Shown piece after piece: positions 1-8,282 of a stretch of 45,361 nucleotides of DNA. Source of the stretch: Streptomyces olivochromogenes (GTDB lineage: Bacteria > Actinomycetota > Actinomycetes > Streptomycetales > Streptomycetaceae); assembly GCF_021538895.1 (NCBI RefSeq), contig NZ_JADDRL010000078.1, positions 1-45,361 on the forward strand, written 5' to 3'. The translations under genes were made by a program, and so were the position numbers. Below the pieces are notes generated by a model that worked only from the letters and a program-made list of their open reading frames with translations, did no database searches and was not told the DNA's origin. How positions within the stretch are numbered: the stretch's first letter is position 1; every line of letters begins with the position of its first letter.

Positions 1-121
1 GTCCCTCGCGGAGGCCGAGTGCACACGCCTCGCGCCGCTGGTAGCCGCGTGGTTCGCGCGGAAGAGGCCGCCGCGACGAGGCTCGTGGCCGCGGCGACCG
101 CCGATCTGCCCGGGCCGGTGC

Positions 122-350
122 ACCACCCGGCGGCAAGCGGTCATCGAGGCAAAGCGGGAACACCGCACACCGCCCGCAGCGCCGGAGCCGAGTGGAGAGC
201 CGGCCCAGGTGCTGGACCTGATGGCCGCCCTGCAGGAATCGTGGCGAAAGCCAGGGCGTCTCGCGGTGAGGAGACCGAGGCTGACGCCGACGTGCACGAG
301 ATACCGAAGAAAAGAGCGGCCCCGAAGAAGAAGGCGACGGCGGGGGAGCC
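122..350 (+). pseudogene. Ku DNA-end-binding protein, C-terminal remnant
   Basis: The frame starting at 122 reads a stretch ending VLDLMAALQES, and the next frame continues VAKARASRGEE, then DVHEIPKKRAAPKKK. Together this is the typical C-terminal tail of actinobacterial Ku, the homodimer that works with LigD in non-homologous end joining: the conserved LMAAL-S segment followed by a lysine-rich DNA-binding tail. A single-base loss near 240 explains the frame change. The ring-forming Ku core is absent, so this is only a remnant. It runs straight into the glucosidase remnant with no stop between them. Identification is by motif recall, not alignment. Confidence 0.55.
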
Positions 351-352
351 CC

Positions 353-724
353 TGGACCGGCCACAGCGCCCCGTTCGACTTCAGCCCCGAGGACGCTTCG
401 ACCGCCCCCTGGCTGCCGCAGCCGGCGGGCTGGGGGGAGCGGAGCGTGGCGGCACAGACCGGGGACGAGACGTCCATGCTGGAGCTGTACCGCACAGCCC
501 TGCGCCTGCGCCGCGCACACCCCGCTCTCGGCGACGGCAGCTTGACGTGGCTGGACGCCCCCACCGGAGTCCTCACCTTCCGACGCGAGCCGGGTTTCGT
601 CGTCGCGGTCAACCTGGAATCCACGCCCTACCGGCTCCCCGACCACACCACGCTCCTGCTCGCCAGCGGCACCGTGGAGGGCGGCCTGCTCGCCCCGGAC
701 GAGGCAGTCTGGCTCGGCGTGTAG
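353..724 (+). pseudogene. GH13 alpha-glucosidase, C-terminal remnant
   Basis: The reading frame gives SAPFDFSPEDASTAPWLPQP, then an alpha-helical stretch LELYRTALRLRRAHPALGDG and a final beta domain ending at a stop at 722-724. This is the pattern of the end of GH13 oligo-1,6-glucosidase/alpha-glucosidase proteins: the substrate-side loop 'PW', the last helix of the barrel, and the C-terminal beta-sandwich. The catalytic Asp/Glu/Asp residues lie upstream in intact enzymes and are missing here. No start or ribosome-binding site is present, so it is a dead fragment fused to the Ku remnant. Confidence 0.65.
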
Positions 725-801
725 CCGTTCGCCGGTCCGACAGGGCCTGTCGGGAACCTTGGGCCACTAGAGTGCGATGGGACGCGCGATGAGGGGGCAC
801 T

Positions 802-1002
802 GTGGCCAAGGTCAATATCAGTCTCGACGCCGAACTCGTGGTGGAAGTGATGGTCCTGGCTGGGATCGGCTCGCCCCAGGACGCGATCGAGGCGGTCGTG
901 CGGGACTACATCGCCCGTGGCCACCGAACGGAGGCCCGCACCGAGCTCAAGGATCAAAGTCTTCGCGAGCTCGACGTCAAGCCACAGGAGCCGCAAGGCT
1001 AA
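802..1002 (+). CDS. VapB-like ribbon-helix-helix antitoxin, orphan
   Basis: A 66-residue protein with a GTG start. It opens with a beta strand (AKVNISLD) followed by two helices (ELVVEVMVLAGIGSPQDAIEAVVRDYIA), the ribbon-helix-helix layout of VapB/DUF2191-type antitoxins, which bind their own operator and neutralise a PIN-domain toxin. The C-terminal part is charged, as expected of a toxin-binding tail. No PIN-domain toxin gene follows; the next 500 bases hold no recognisable partner. It may be a solitary antitoxin or regulator, or the survivor of a decayed module. Confidence 0.55.
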   Translation: MAKVNISLDAELVVEVMVLAGIGSPQDAIEAVVRDYIARGHRTEARTELKDQSLRELDVKPQEPQG

Positions 1003-1535
1003 CTACCCGGCTGCGTGCCCCCGCTCAACCTGTCGGGGCACGCATCGGGCACGCGGAGGGCACGAGTGCTTGGCGGGTGCCGCGCAGCGACCGCTCTCGT
1101 TCGCTGAAAGATGCCGCTGGCCTGCTGTTTCACCGCATCTGTCGACGGCGTACCGGTGTCCGAGGCCTCAGGCTGCCGTTCCCCCGGCGGTGGCGCCGAA
1201 GGGCTTACGAAATCCTGACCAGGCGCCCGGGTCCTGGGATACCCGCCGAGGAGCGTGCCACTCTCATTCTGCTCGCCTTCGAACAGGTGGCGCCCGGGGC
1301 TCCCTGCGTATGCGCCGGGCGTTGCCGAGACTGGTGCGTATGGCTCGATGCCGGACTACGCCCCTGCAGCTCACACCCAGACGTCGTTGCCTTGATCGCC
1401 GCTCTGCGCGGCAATGGCGAGCTGCTCCACGTAGTGCGCCCTGCCCTCCTCGTGCGCGGCGCATGCCTGTGGGGCTCGTAAAGTCATTGCCACAGGTCGT
1501 GACGGTAGAGCACTCTCGGTTGGGACCATGCCCAC
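1003..1535. other. Stretch with no recognisable gene
   Basis: Several overlapping frames stay open because of high GC, but none has a convincing start and ribosome-binding site together with a familiar product. The most protein-like segment is on the plus strand at about 1200-1481 (cysteine-containing, ending ...LLVRGACLWGS). I do not recognise it. It could be a remnant, because known gene debris lies on both sides. Confidence 0.3.
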
Positions 1536-1792
1536 GTGATCATCTCGATGCTTTACAAGGTGGCCCGCCAGCTGCTGTCCCTCTCCGGGGTGCTGCTGCT
1601 CCGTGACACCACCAAGGACGTCGAGTTGCTGGTGCTCCGGCATGAGAACGCGGTGCTGCGCCGTCAGATCGCTGGCCCGGTCCGCTATGAACCTGCGGAT
1701 CTGGCTCGTCGCTCTCGCCGACCTGATACCCCGCCGTCGCTGGCGCGAGTTCTTCCCGGTCACGCCCGGGACGCTGCTGGCCTGGCATCGCA
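1536..1792 (+). pseudogene. Integrase-core (rve) transposase, N-terminal fragment
   Basis: The first frame reads LLVLRHENAVLRRQI, then PVRYEPAD. After a frame change near 1685 it reads LADLIPRRRWREFFPVTPGTLLAWHRR. This is the N-terminal helix-turn-helix region of a transposase family common in Streptomyces that carries an rve (DDE) integrase core. The DDE domain itself is missing: homology stops at about 1792, where a piece of a different transposase begins. It is doubly disabled, by frameshift and by truncation. The complete relative at 3892-4989 has a similar N-terminus. Confidence 0.6.
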
Positions 1793-1793
1793 G

Positions 1794-1958
1794 ATCACCG
1801 GCGCCCGCTGGGGACTCCAAGGCGCCGAAGCCGTCCTCCAACTCCGTGCCCTGATCACCAACGGCGACTTCGACACCTACTGGCCCTTCCACGCCGCCCG
1901 CGAGCATCAACGGCTCTACCCCACTGCTTACCAGCGGGAATTCCACCTCACCGCCTGA
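1794..1958 (+). pseudogene. ISKra4-family transposase, C-terminal fragment
   Basis: The frame reads GARWGLQGAEAVLQLRALI, then NGDFDTYWPFHAAREHQRLYP, to a stop at 1956-1958. This is the characteristic C-terminus of ISKra4-type transposases, in which the last acidic residue of the active site lies in the W/GAE segment. The rest of the protein is absent. The fragment is joined directly to the unrelated rve transposase fragment just upstream, which suggests sequential insertions followed by deletion. Confidence 0.6.
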
Positions 1959-2147
1959 AGCCGACCGTCACCTCAAAGGATCCGCACCCGCCGGGGATAG
2001 GGCGCCGCTTGGCCGGTTGCGCGTCGGCCGGGGCCTCCGCGCCGCTGCCGTCAGTGCGGCGGCGCCGTTAGGTGGGGAATGTCGGCGGGGCAGAGGTCGG
2101 GGCGGGAAGCTGGTACCAGGTACGTATTCGAGGTACGCAATGTTTGT

Positions 2148-2181
2148 ACGTGAGCAGGGCCTCTGAAGGTCCTGCTCACGT
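2148..2181 (-). terminator. Hairpin terminator candidate after arsM remnant
   Basis: A perfect 11-bp inverted repeat (ACGTGAGCAGG ... CCTGCTCACGT) with a 12-nt loop lies immediately beyond the stop codon of the minus-strand arsM remnant. There is no U-tract, which is normal for Streptomyces terminators. Its position fits transcription termination of the ancestral arsM gene. Confidence 0.6.
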
Positions 2182-2185
2182 GGGC

Positions 2186-2530
2186 TCAGTCCTGGCAGTC
2201 GCAGCCCGATGCAGTCTTGGCCACGGTGACCGTCAGGGTGGGGTCGACAGCCGTTTCGCCGGAGGTGCAGCAGGCGTTGACACCGCAGCAGGTGTCGGAT
2301 GACGCGGTCACCTCAGTCGGGGGTGTCGGCGGTCCAGGCCTGGTGGTGTGGACGATCGCGGAGTATGTGCCGCTGGCGGCCGAGTGGGTCGCGGTGATCG
2401 ACGTGGGTGAAGAGAAAACCCGCGGCTTCGAGGCCGGGGAGGTATTCGGCGAAGAGAGCACGCCGGTGATGCAGCCAACAACGCACGGGTGATCCTGCCC
2501 AAGGTCGCGTCGGAACGAGAGCCGTAGGAT
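2186..2530 (-). pseudogene. arsM: Arsenite methyltransferase (ArsM-like), C-terminal remnant with frameshifts
   Basis: On the minus strand one frame reads VGCITGVLSS, a second reads FAEYLPGLEAAGF, and the first resumes with THSAASGTYSAIVHTTRP and a cysteine-rich end (CCGVNACC). This order matches the C-terminal half of ArsM, the SAM-dependent enzyme that methylates arsenite: V-GC-AG-L, EY-LEAAGF, then the H-A-G-HSAIV segment. The terminal cysteine pairs agree with metalloid-binding tails in this family. Two compensating frameshifts and the lack of the SAM-binding domain make it a pseudogene. The family call is by motif order only. Confidence 0.55.
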
Positions 2531-2746
2531 CACCACGCTTCACCTGCGGACCTACAACGAGGCCCGCACCATCGGGGAACACTGCGATGAGGCACCCCGG
2601 TGATCACGAATCTGACTCAGATGCACGACACAGACGCGAAGCAACTTGTCGATTTTGCGGGCTGGTTTGGTGTTTGGTCTCCACCGCAGCATCGAGCGGG
2701 TGACGCAGAAGGTGTTCCTGTTGTCTCCTGCTAACGTCGAGGCATG
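2530..2746 (+). pseudogene. sepF: SepF-like cell-division protein, frameshifted remnant
   Basis: Three frames in succession read ITTLHLRTYNEARTIGEH, TPVITNLTQMHDTDAKQLVD and AGLVFGLHRSIERVTQKVFL plus LSPANVE. Together they reproduce almost the whole conserved core of SepF, the FtsZ-membrane anchor of Gram-positive division: the RTYNEA segment, the N-L-D-KR-DF segment and the G-I-RV-VFLL-P-NV strand. Two single-base shifts (near 2600 and 2665) break it, and the N-terminal amphipathic helix is missing. Streptomyces carries SepF paralogues, so this is probably a decayed extra copy and not the essential gene. Confidence 0.75.
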
Positions 2747-2853
2747 GAGAACAGCGGCTCTTCCCCTTGCCAGGAACGTGAGTTCGCTGGGGACCCCACT
2801 GCCGTATGGGGGCCTCAGGGGGCTCATGGTGCCCCGGTAAGGAGACAGAGAAG

Positions 2854-2991
2854 ATGCCCGGATCAGACCAGCACGACAACAGTTCGGTCGACCGGGAATC
2901 CCGTCGCTCACTCGGTCCGGTCGGTCAGTTTCTGGCGCTGGTCACAGCGCTAGTGATCGACCTGACGATCAGGCACCTAACCGGCGCTTGA
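2854..2991 (+). CDS. Small protein with one hydrophobic segment, unknown
   Basis: A 45-residue reading frame starts at an ATG preceded by a purine-rich ribosome-binding site (AAGGAGACAGAG, 2839-2850). The first 18 residues are polar and charged. Residues 19-45 (LGPVGQFLALVTALVIDLTI ...) could form a single membrane helix. A hairpin lies 7 bases after the stop. I do not recognise the family. The start signal and terminator-like hairpin argue for expression, but the small size leaves chance possible. Confidence 0.4.
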   Translation: MPGSDQHDNSSVDRESRRSLGPVGQFLALVTALVIDLTIRHLTGA

Positions 2992-2997
2992 TACGAG

Positions 2998-3029
2998 CAC
3001 GGCCCCGGCGGTAGGACGCCAGGGCCGTG
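2998..3029. terminator. GC-rich hairpin
   Basis: The inverted repeat CACGGCCC (2998-3005) and GGGCCGTG (3022-3029) sits just after the stop of the small protein gene. No U-run follows. It is a plausible rho-independent terminator of the Streptomyces type. Confidence 0.45.
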
Positions 3030-3417
3030 AGGCTACGGGGTTTCTCCCGAGCGGGTCGGCCCTGTCTGTCGTAGTCGCGTCGGCAGGGCCTTCCTGAACA
3101 CCAGCCTAATCCCACTCTCTGCGCCAGCCGATACTGAACACCGCCTGCACCGTTCGCAAATAGACCCAAAGCGGGACTTGACGTCAGCCGCCATGGATCG
3201 GGGAAACTTGTAGCGTCGTGGCGTACCTCGTGCGCGACAGCGGGGCCGCGCGCGAGGCCGGCGGACAAGCCCGCCCGGCCGGTGACGCCAGGAAGCCCAG
3301 TGGGCCCTACGGCCCCCTGCCCGCAGGGACTGAAACCGGAGGCGCTGAGGCGGCCCTGCAGACCAGAATCCCTCTGGGACGCCAGCCCCTCTCAGCAAGC
3401 CGATCTCGCCTCAGAAC
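3030..3417. other. Intergenic stretch, no gene seen
   Basis: Open frames exist on both strands, but none has a good start or a familiar product. The segment ends in the leader of the HEPN-like gene at 3418. Confidence 0.3.
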
Positions 3418-3738
3418 ATGAAGATCCTGGCCTTCCTCAGGCTGCTGCACCGCCAGGGCATCGAGCAGTCGCTCCTGCCGGAGGCGCTCTCCTTCGCCTC
3501 GGTGCTGACCTTCCACGGCGCCGTGGAAATGTTCCTCATCGTCACCGCCGAACACCTGGGCGCCGTCGTGAAGGACCGAGACCCGTTCATCAAGCGGTTC
3601 TTCGAGGGCCTGCACCCGAGCAACTTCGCCTGCGGTGTCGAACTCCAGGGGCAATACGGGATCAAGCGCCTGAACGACCTCCGCAACGGGTTCAAGCACA
3701 CGGCCGGCTTCCCGGGCCCGAATGCCATCAGGGGCTGA
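3418..3738 (+). CDS. HEPN-like protein, probably C-terminally truncated
   Basis: A 106-residue, helix-rich protein starting at ATG 3418. It contains LSFASVLTFHGAVEMFLIVTAEHLG in the middle and, near the end, LRNGFKHTAG. RNGFKH fits the R-X4-H signature of HEPN domains, which act as RNases or RNA-binding modules in toxin-antitoxin and defence systems. The reading frame stops only about 15 residues after the motif, whereas related proteins I recall continue well past it, so this is probably a truncated copy. No MNT-type nucleotidyltransferase partner lies nearby. The HEPN assignment is inferred from motif and helix pattern. Confidence 0.5.
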   Translation: MKILAFLRLLHRQGIEQSLLPEALSFASVLTFHGAVEMFLIVTAEHLGAVVKDRDPFIKRFFEGLHPSNFACGVELQGQYGIKRLNDLRNGFKHTAGFPGPNAIRG

Positions 3739-3891
3739 GGAGTAGGTGATGTCGTCACAGATGCGAAGCTAACCCTGCCCCTGCCGAAAACTCATCCGTC
3801 CTGGTGGTAGCGGGTGTGCGGGATGTCGACCGCGGTTGCTCGCGTCGGCATCCTCATGTGGCTGTCGATCACCGCGGCATGATGATCGACC

Positions 3892-4989
3892 GTGCTGCTA
3901 CGACTTGCCTACCTGAGCGTGACGAACGGATTCGGCCTGCTGTGCCGACTGTCGATGAGCGCCCGTGACAAGGACGCGGAGATCCTCGCCCTGCGTCATC
4001 AGATCACGGTGCTGGAACGCCAACTCGGCAAGCAGAGGGTGCGGTTCACCCCGACCGACCGGGCGTTCCTGGCGGCGCTGCTGCACCGGCTGCCACGGCA
4101 TGTGCTGCGCAGGACGCGGCTGCTGGTGCGCCCGGACACGGTGCTGCGATGGCACCGCGACGTTCTCGCACGCCGCCACGCGGCCCGTTCTCGACCCAAG
4201 CGCCCGGGACGACGGCGCACCGTGCACTTGATCAGAGCCCTGGTGCTGCGCCTGGCACGCGAAAATCCCAGTCGGGGCTACAGGAGAGTGCACGGTGAGG
4301 TGCTCGTGCTGGGGGTGAAGGTGGCCGCCTCCACCGTCTGGGAGATCCTGAGGGAGACCGGGATCGACCCGGCGCCCGAACGGAGCTCCAGTACCTGGGG
4401 CGACTTCCTGCGCTCCCCAGCCAATGCCCTGTTGGCCTGTGACTTCTTCGAGACGGTCACCCTGACCGGGGTGCAGCTGTACGTGTTTGCCGCCATCGAG
4501 CACGCCAACCGCCGGATCCGCATCCTGGGCGCCACTGCTCACCCCTCCGCATCCTGGGTGGTCCAGGCCGCGAAGAACCTCGTCATGGACCGGGAGGACG
4601 CGGGCTGTCGGGCAAGGTTCATGATCCGGGACAGGGACGGGAAGTTCCCCGCCTTGTTCGACGCAGTCCTCAAGGGCGCGGCCATCGAGGTGGTGCTCAG
4701 CGGCGTTCGGATGCCGGGGATGAACTCCATCACGGAGAGGTGGGTGTAGACCTGTCGACGGGAACTGCTGGACCGCACGCTGATCTGGGACCAGCGCCAC
4801 CTGCTACACGCCCTGCGCGAGTTCGAGTCCTTCTACAACGAGCACAGGCCGCACCAGGACATAGCGAACGCCCGCCCCCTCTATCCGCTACCCGCTCCGA
4901 TCGAGGATCCGGGCACGATCGGGCGCCTTGACATACGCAGACGCACGCGACTTGGCGGTACCCTCCACGAGTACACCCATGCGGCCTGA
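3892..4989 (+). pseudogene. IS transposase with rve integrase core, internal amber stop
   Basis: A GTG start opens a reading frame with N-terminal LALRHQITVLERQLG, a basic linker, and the DDE core ALLACDFFETVTLTGVQLYV, ending in the GMNSITERWV segment before the catalytic Glu region. At 4747-4749 a TAG stop interrupts it. The same frame then continues TCRRELLDRTLIWDQRHLLH and YNEHRPHQ to a TGA at 4987-4989. Intact relatives have a glutamine (CAG) at that point, so a single C-to-T change explains the stop. I did not define the terminal inverted repeats. Confidence 0.8.
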
Positions 4990-5068
4990 CCAGCCTGGAT
5001 GAGGTATTCGGCAAGCGCAGGGTTGTGCAGGTTGGTCGGGTGCTGCGCAGATTCAGTGGTTGGGGAGA

Positions 5069-5185
5069 GTCGAGCTGTCCGTGGTCACCGACCCGGACAA
5101 GACGGCCCCCTCGACATGCGACGATGCGATCGCCCAGGCGGCCTCCTCCATGAGTATCAACATGTTGTCTGAGCTGGGCGGATGA
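5069..5185 (+). other. Possible protein C-terminal fragment, unknown
   Basis: One frame reads VELSVVTDPDKTAPSTCDDA and continues to ...MSINMLSELGG before a stop. It has balanced composition and looks like a genuine protein end, but I do not recognise it and see no start. It lies between the transposase pseudogene and the first monooxygenase. The rest of 4990-5299 shows nothing. Confidence 0.25.
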
Positions 5186-5299
5186 GGCTTTCGGTAAGGG
5201 CAGCGGTACGCCCACCCCACGATGTCGAGCGGCTGATCTGCAAGCTCAGGACAGAGAGCCGTCGCGACGCGCTTCGACAGGGCGCGAGGTGACGAAACG

Positions 5300-6439
5300 T
5301 CACATCAGCGATACACAACGGCGTTTGGGATCGTCAGCGGGCAGTGGTCTAGACAAGGCCGATTGACAGTCGGCCCCCAGCACCTGGGCGTCGCGCAGCG
5401 CGGTGTTGGCACCCAGTCCCAGAGCTGGGCTCATGGCGTGGACCGCGTCGCCTACGACCGTCACGTGCGTCGGCTCCCATGCCGTTGCGGGGACGTGGCT
5501 GCGCAGGGTCAGCGGTTGCACGGTGTCGACGTCCCACAGGCGGACGAGTGTGATCAGGTCGGGATGCCAGGACGCCACCCGCTGCAGGGCGTAGGGCTTC
5601 AGATCCGCGGGGGAGGACGTGTACAGCTGGGTGTCGTCAGGCATCCGGGTAGCCCTGGCGCTGAAGATGCCCAACGCGAAGTCGTTGCCGACCTCGTCCC
5701 GGAACGCAGGGTCGCGCTCGCGGACCAGGGGGGTGTGCGGGTTGCTGCGTTCCAGGGGCGCGAAGCTGACGATGTCGTGGTGTGGGCCGTTGACCAGTGT
5801 GAAGGTGGAGTAGAGCTGCGGGGGAATGCGGCTCCTGGTCTCCTCGGTGAGCGGGATCTTCGCCGCTATGTGTCGGGCCTCCAGATCGACGGTGCTGTGG
5901 TCCGGTAGGCGTTGTGCGCGCATGGCGGAGTTGATGCCGTCGGCGCCGACCAGCACGTCGGCTTCCGCGGTACGGCCGTCGATTAGGTGGACGGTGACGA
6001 TGGCGTCGGGATGGCTTTGGTATCCGGCGACTCGTGCACCGAAGCGGACTGTCTCCTCCAGGCCGGTGTACAGGATCCTGCGCAGGGTCGAGCGGTCGAC
6101 CACCAGGTGTTCGGGGGCGTCGGCATTCGGGTTTCCGGTGCCGCGGGAGGCGGTGAGCTCACGGACGGGGCCAGGAGCGAGTTGCTCGTCGAAGAGGAGC
6201 GCGTCCTGGCGCGGGATGCCGGCCGTGGCGAGGAACAGTTCGTGCGTGCGGGGGTCCAGGACTTCCCTGATCGCCGTGGTTCCCGTGGAGTTGATGTGCA
6301 GTCCGTAGCCGGGGTTTCGGGTGATCAAGTCGGGGTCGCGTTCGAAGACCGTGACATTCGGGCCGTTGTGATGCAGTCGGCGTGCCAGGGTGAGACCGGC
6401 AAGGCCGGCGCCGACGATGGCGACACGGAGAGCGGGCAT
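5300..6439 (-). CDS. FAD-dependent monooxygenase, C-terminus truncated
   Basis: A 379-residue flavoprotein of the aromatic hydroxylase (FAD_binding_3) type, which uses NAD(P)H and O2 to hydroxylate aromatic or polyketide substrates. The N-terminal dinucleotide motif is VGAGLAGL. DVLVGADGINS is the second conserved motif, and GDAVHAMSPALGLGANTALRDA binds the FAD ribityl/phosphate. The start ATG follows TGGAGAA. The protein ends about 40 residues earlier than its neighbour at 6666-7910 and its last 20 residues (ADDPKRRCVSLM) look unlike the family, so a 3' frameshift or deletion has probably removed the final helices. It lies downstream of the second monooxygenase on the same strand, 226 bases apart. 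Confidence 0.85.
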   Translation of the reverse strand: MPALRVAIVGAGLAGLTLARRLHHNGPNVTVFERDPDLITRNPGYGLHINSTGTTAIREVLDPRTHELFLATAGIPRQDALLFDEQLAPGPVRELTASRGTGNPNADAPEHLVVDRSTLRRILYTGLEETVRFGARVAGYQSHPDAIVTVHLIDGRTAEADVLVGADGINSAMRAQRLPDHSTVDLEARHIAAKIPLTEETRSRIPPQLYSTFTLVNGPHHDIVSFAPLERSNPHTPLVRERDPAFRDEVGNDFALGIFSARATRMPDDTQLYTSSPADLKPYALQRVASWHPDLITLVRLWDVDTVQPLTLRSHVPATAWEPTHVTVVGDAVHAMSPALGLGANTALRDAQVLGADCQSALSRPLPADDPKRRCVSLM

Positions 6440-6665
6440 GAGTTCTCCAGTTCAAGCGCTGGGACATGCGGGACTGCCGGGAACCGACCCGCATCTCAAC
6501 CGGCGACGCTGCGTGTGGGAGGCCGGTGCGGCAGGGGGCCTGGTATCGCCCGCGGTGGGCGAGTGGTGCGGTCCCGGCGATGTGCGGGCTGCTGTCAGGC
6601 CGGAAGGGGCCGACGGCAGCCCGAGGGAGCCCGGCACCGGCTGGGGCTGGGCCTGGGTGGGCCGT

Positions 6666-7910
6666 TCAGTTCTGCTGGTGGGCGTTGCCCGTCGGCGGCA
6701 ACTGCGGTTCTGGCAGCCGGTCCTGGCCGACCAGGCGGTGACCGCGCTCCGCCGATTCGCGGACGGCGTCGAAGCCGTAGTCGCGCATCTCGTCCTCGTA
6801 GGCCCGCAGGGCGTCGGTGAGCGGTCGACCGGCAGCGGCTTCCACGAGGCTGGAGGTGAGAACGCGGGCGTCGCGCAGCGCGGTGTTCGCGCCCACGCCG
6901 ATGGCGGGGCTCATGGCGTGGATGGCGTCGCCGAGGAGTGTGACCGCGTTCGTCTCCCATGCGGTGACGGGCACGCTGGTGCGGACTGATACCGGGAAGA
7001 TCGAGGCCGGGTCCTGGTGGGAGACGATCTCGGCCAGCCTGGGGTGCCAGCCCTCCAGCAGCGACAGGGTCATCGCCTGGAGCTCGGCGCCGTTCATGGC
7101 GAACAACTGATCGTCGGCACACGGTAGTTGCTCGCGGCGGGCACCGAAGACGCAGGCGAGGTAGTCGCTGTCGTTGCTGAGCTTGATCTCGGGAGCCAGC
7201 CTTGCGGTCACCTCGTGCTGCGGCTCGCGGTACTGCACCGGCGCGAGCCCGAGGAAGCGCCACTGCGGGCCGATCACGGTGGTCCACAGGCCCAACAGCT
7301 CGGAGGGGACCAGCTCCCGGGCGGCATCGCCGGTGAGCGGGACCTTGCCGTACAGCAGCCGCAGTCCCGCGCCGACGACCTGGGCCTCGGGCAGACGCTG
7401 CCTTCGGGTTGCAGAGTTGACCCCGTCGGCACCGATCAGGACGTCCCCGGTGGCGCTGGTCCCGTCCGCGAAGAACGCGGTCACCGTGTCCGAGCGATGG
7501 GTCTCGTAGCGGGTCAGCGCAGAGCCGTAGTGCACGGACTTCTCCACTCCGGCCAGCAGGATCTGACGCAGAGTCCTGCGGTTGACCGCCAGGTGCCCGC
7601 CGCCCGGCAGGTCCTCCACCACCGGCAGCTCCTGCGCGTGCAGCAAGCTCAGCCGGTGGTCGAAGGAGTCCATCCGCGCCCCAGGTGTCCCCGCGGTGGC
7701 GGCGAACACCTCGAACGCCTGCGGCGCCAGCAGCGCCTTGAGTGCGGTGATGCCGTCTGGATTGATGCGGACGCGATAGCCCTGGTTGCGGAAGTCGGGG
7801 CCGGGGTCCTTCTCGTGGACGGCGACGCTGATCCCCGCCTGCTGGAGCCCCTGGGCGAGAGCCAGGCCGCCCAGGCCGCCCTGGGCGATGATGACATGCA
7901 GATCCGACAC
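6666..7910 (-). CDS. FAD-dependent monooxygenase
   Basis: A 414-residue aromatic-hydroxylase-type flavoprotein, full length. Start GTG 7910 has AAGGGA upstream. DVLIGADGVNSATRRQRL and GDAIHAMSPAIGVGANTALR are the DG and GD motifs. The C-terminal YEDEMRDYGFDAV helix is present, unlike in the shorter neighbour. One oddity: the FAD-binding GXGXXG reads QGGLGG (VIIAQGGLGG), so the first glycine is glutamine, which may weaken cofactor binding. It is divergent from the alpha/beta hydrolase across a 370-bp control region and could act with it on the same small molecule. Confidence 0.85.
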   Translation of the reverse strand: MSDLHVIIAQGGLGGLALAQGLQQAGISVAVHEKDPGPDFRNQGYRVRINPDGITALKALLAPQAFEVFAATAGTPGARMDSFDHRLSLLHAQELPVVEDLPGGGHLAVNRRTLRQILLAGVEKSVHYGSALTRYETHRSDTVTAFFADGTSATGDVLIGADGVNSATRRQRLPEAQVVGAGLRLLYGKVPLTGDAARELVPSELLGLWTTVIGPQWRFLGLAPVQYREPQHEVTARLAPEIKLSNDSDYLACVFGARREQLPCADDQLFAMNGAELQAMTLSLLEGWHPRLAEIVSHQDPASIFPVSVRTSVPVTAWETNAVTLLGDAIHAMSPAIGVGANTALRDARVLTSSLVEAAAGRPLTDALRAYEDEMRDYGFDAVRESAERGHRLVGQDRLPEPQLPPTGNAHQQN

Positions 7911-8191
7911 AGTCGTGTCCCTTCTCGATCATGAAACGAAAAGGGACGCACCGGACGTGCCCGAACGGGCACCGTACGAGCGAGTGATCGCCATCCGGAC
8001 TACCTACCGGACCGTGAGTTTCGTACGTCCGTCAATCACGGTAACAGACCGCCGCCAACCCCCTTCAAGCGCCGATCACTGCCACGTACTTGCCCATCGC
8101 AAGGGGCGCCGAGGCCAAGCCAGGGCGGGTTCCACGCATCAGCCCTGCAACCCCACACCGGCCATCGACTGCTGACTGAATGCGAGTTCAC

Positions 8192-8250
8192 CCTCTCAAT
8201 GAGAGTGCACTTGCATGTACGGTGAGGGCGGTCTATTTTTATGAGAGTCA
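8192..8250 (+). promoter_or_regulatory. Promoter with two ATGAGAGT operator-like motifs
   Basis: TTGCAT (8211-8216) and TATTTTT (8234-8240) are spaced 17 bases, a good vegetative promoter for the hydrolase. The octamer ATGAGAGT occurs at 8199-8206, just upstream of the -35, within the palindrome CTCTCAATGAGAG. It occurs again at 8241-8248, just after the -10, within ATGAGAGTCAACTCTTA. Both could be bound by a repressor. The reverse complement of the octamer recurs at the cupin/TetR promoter (9946-9953), which makes that TetR the likely ligand-responsive regulator. Confidence 0.55.
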
Positions 8251-8282
8251 ACTCTTACCTCTTCGCTATGAAGGAGCTCCCT

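Noticed and set aside
3316..3345. CRISPR-repeat-like segment ending GGGACTGAAAC
   Set aside because: Only one copy is present and no spacer array follows; coincidence.
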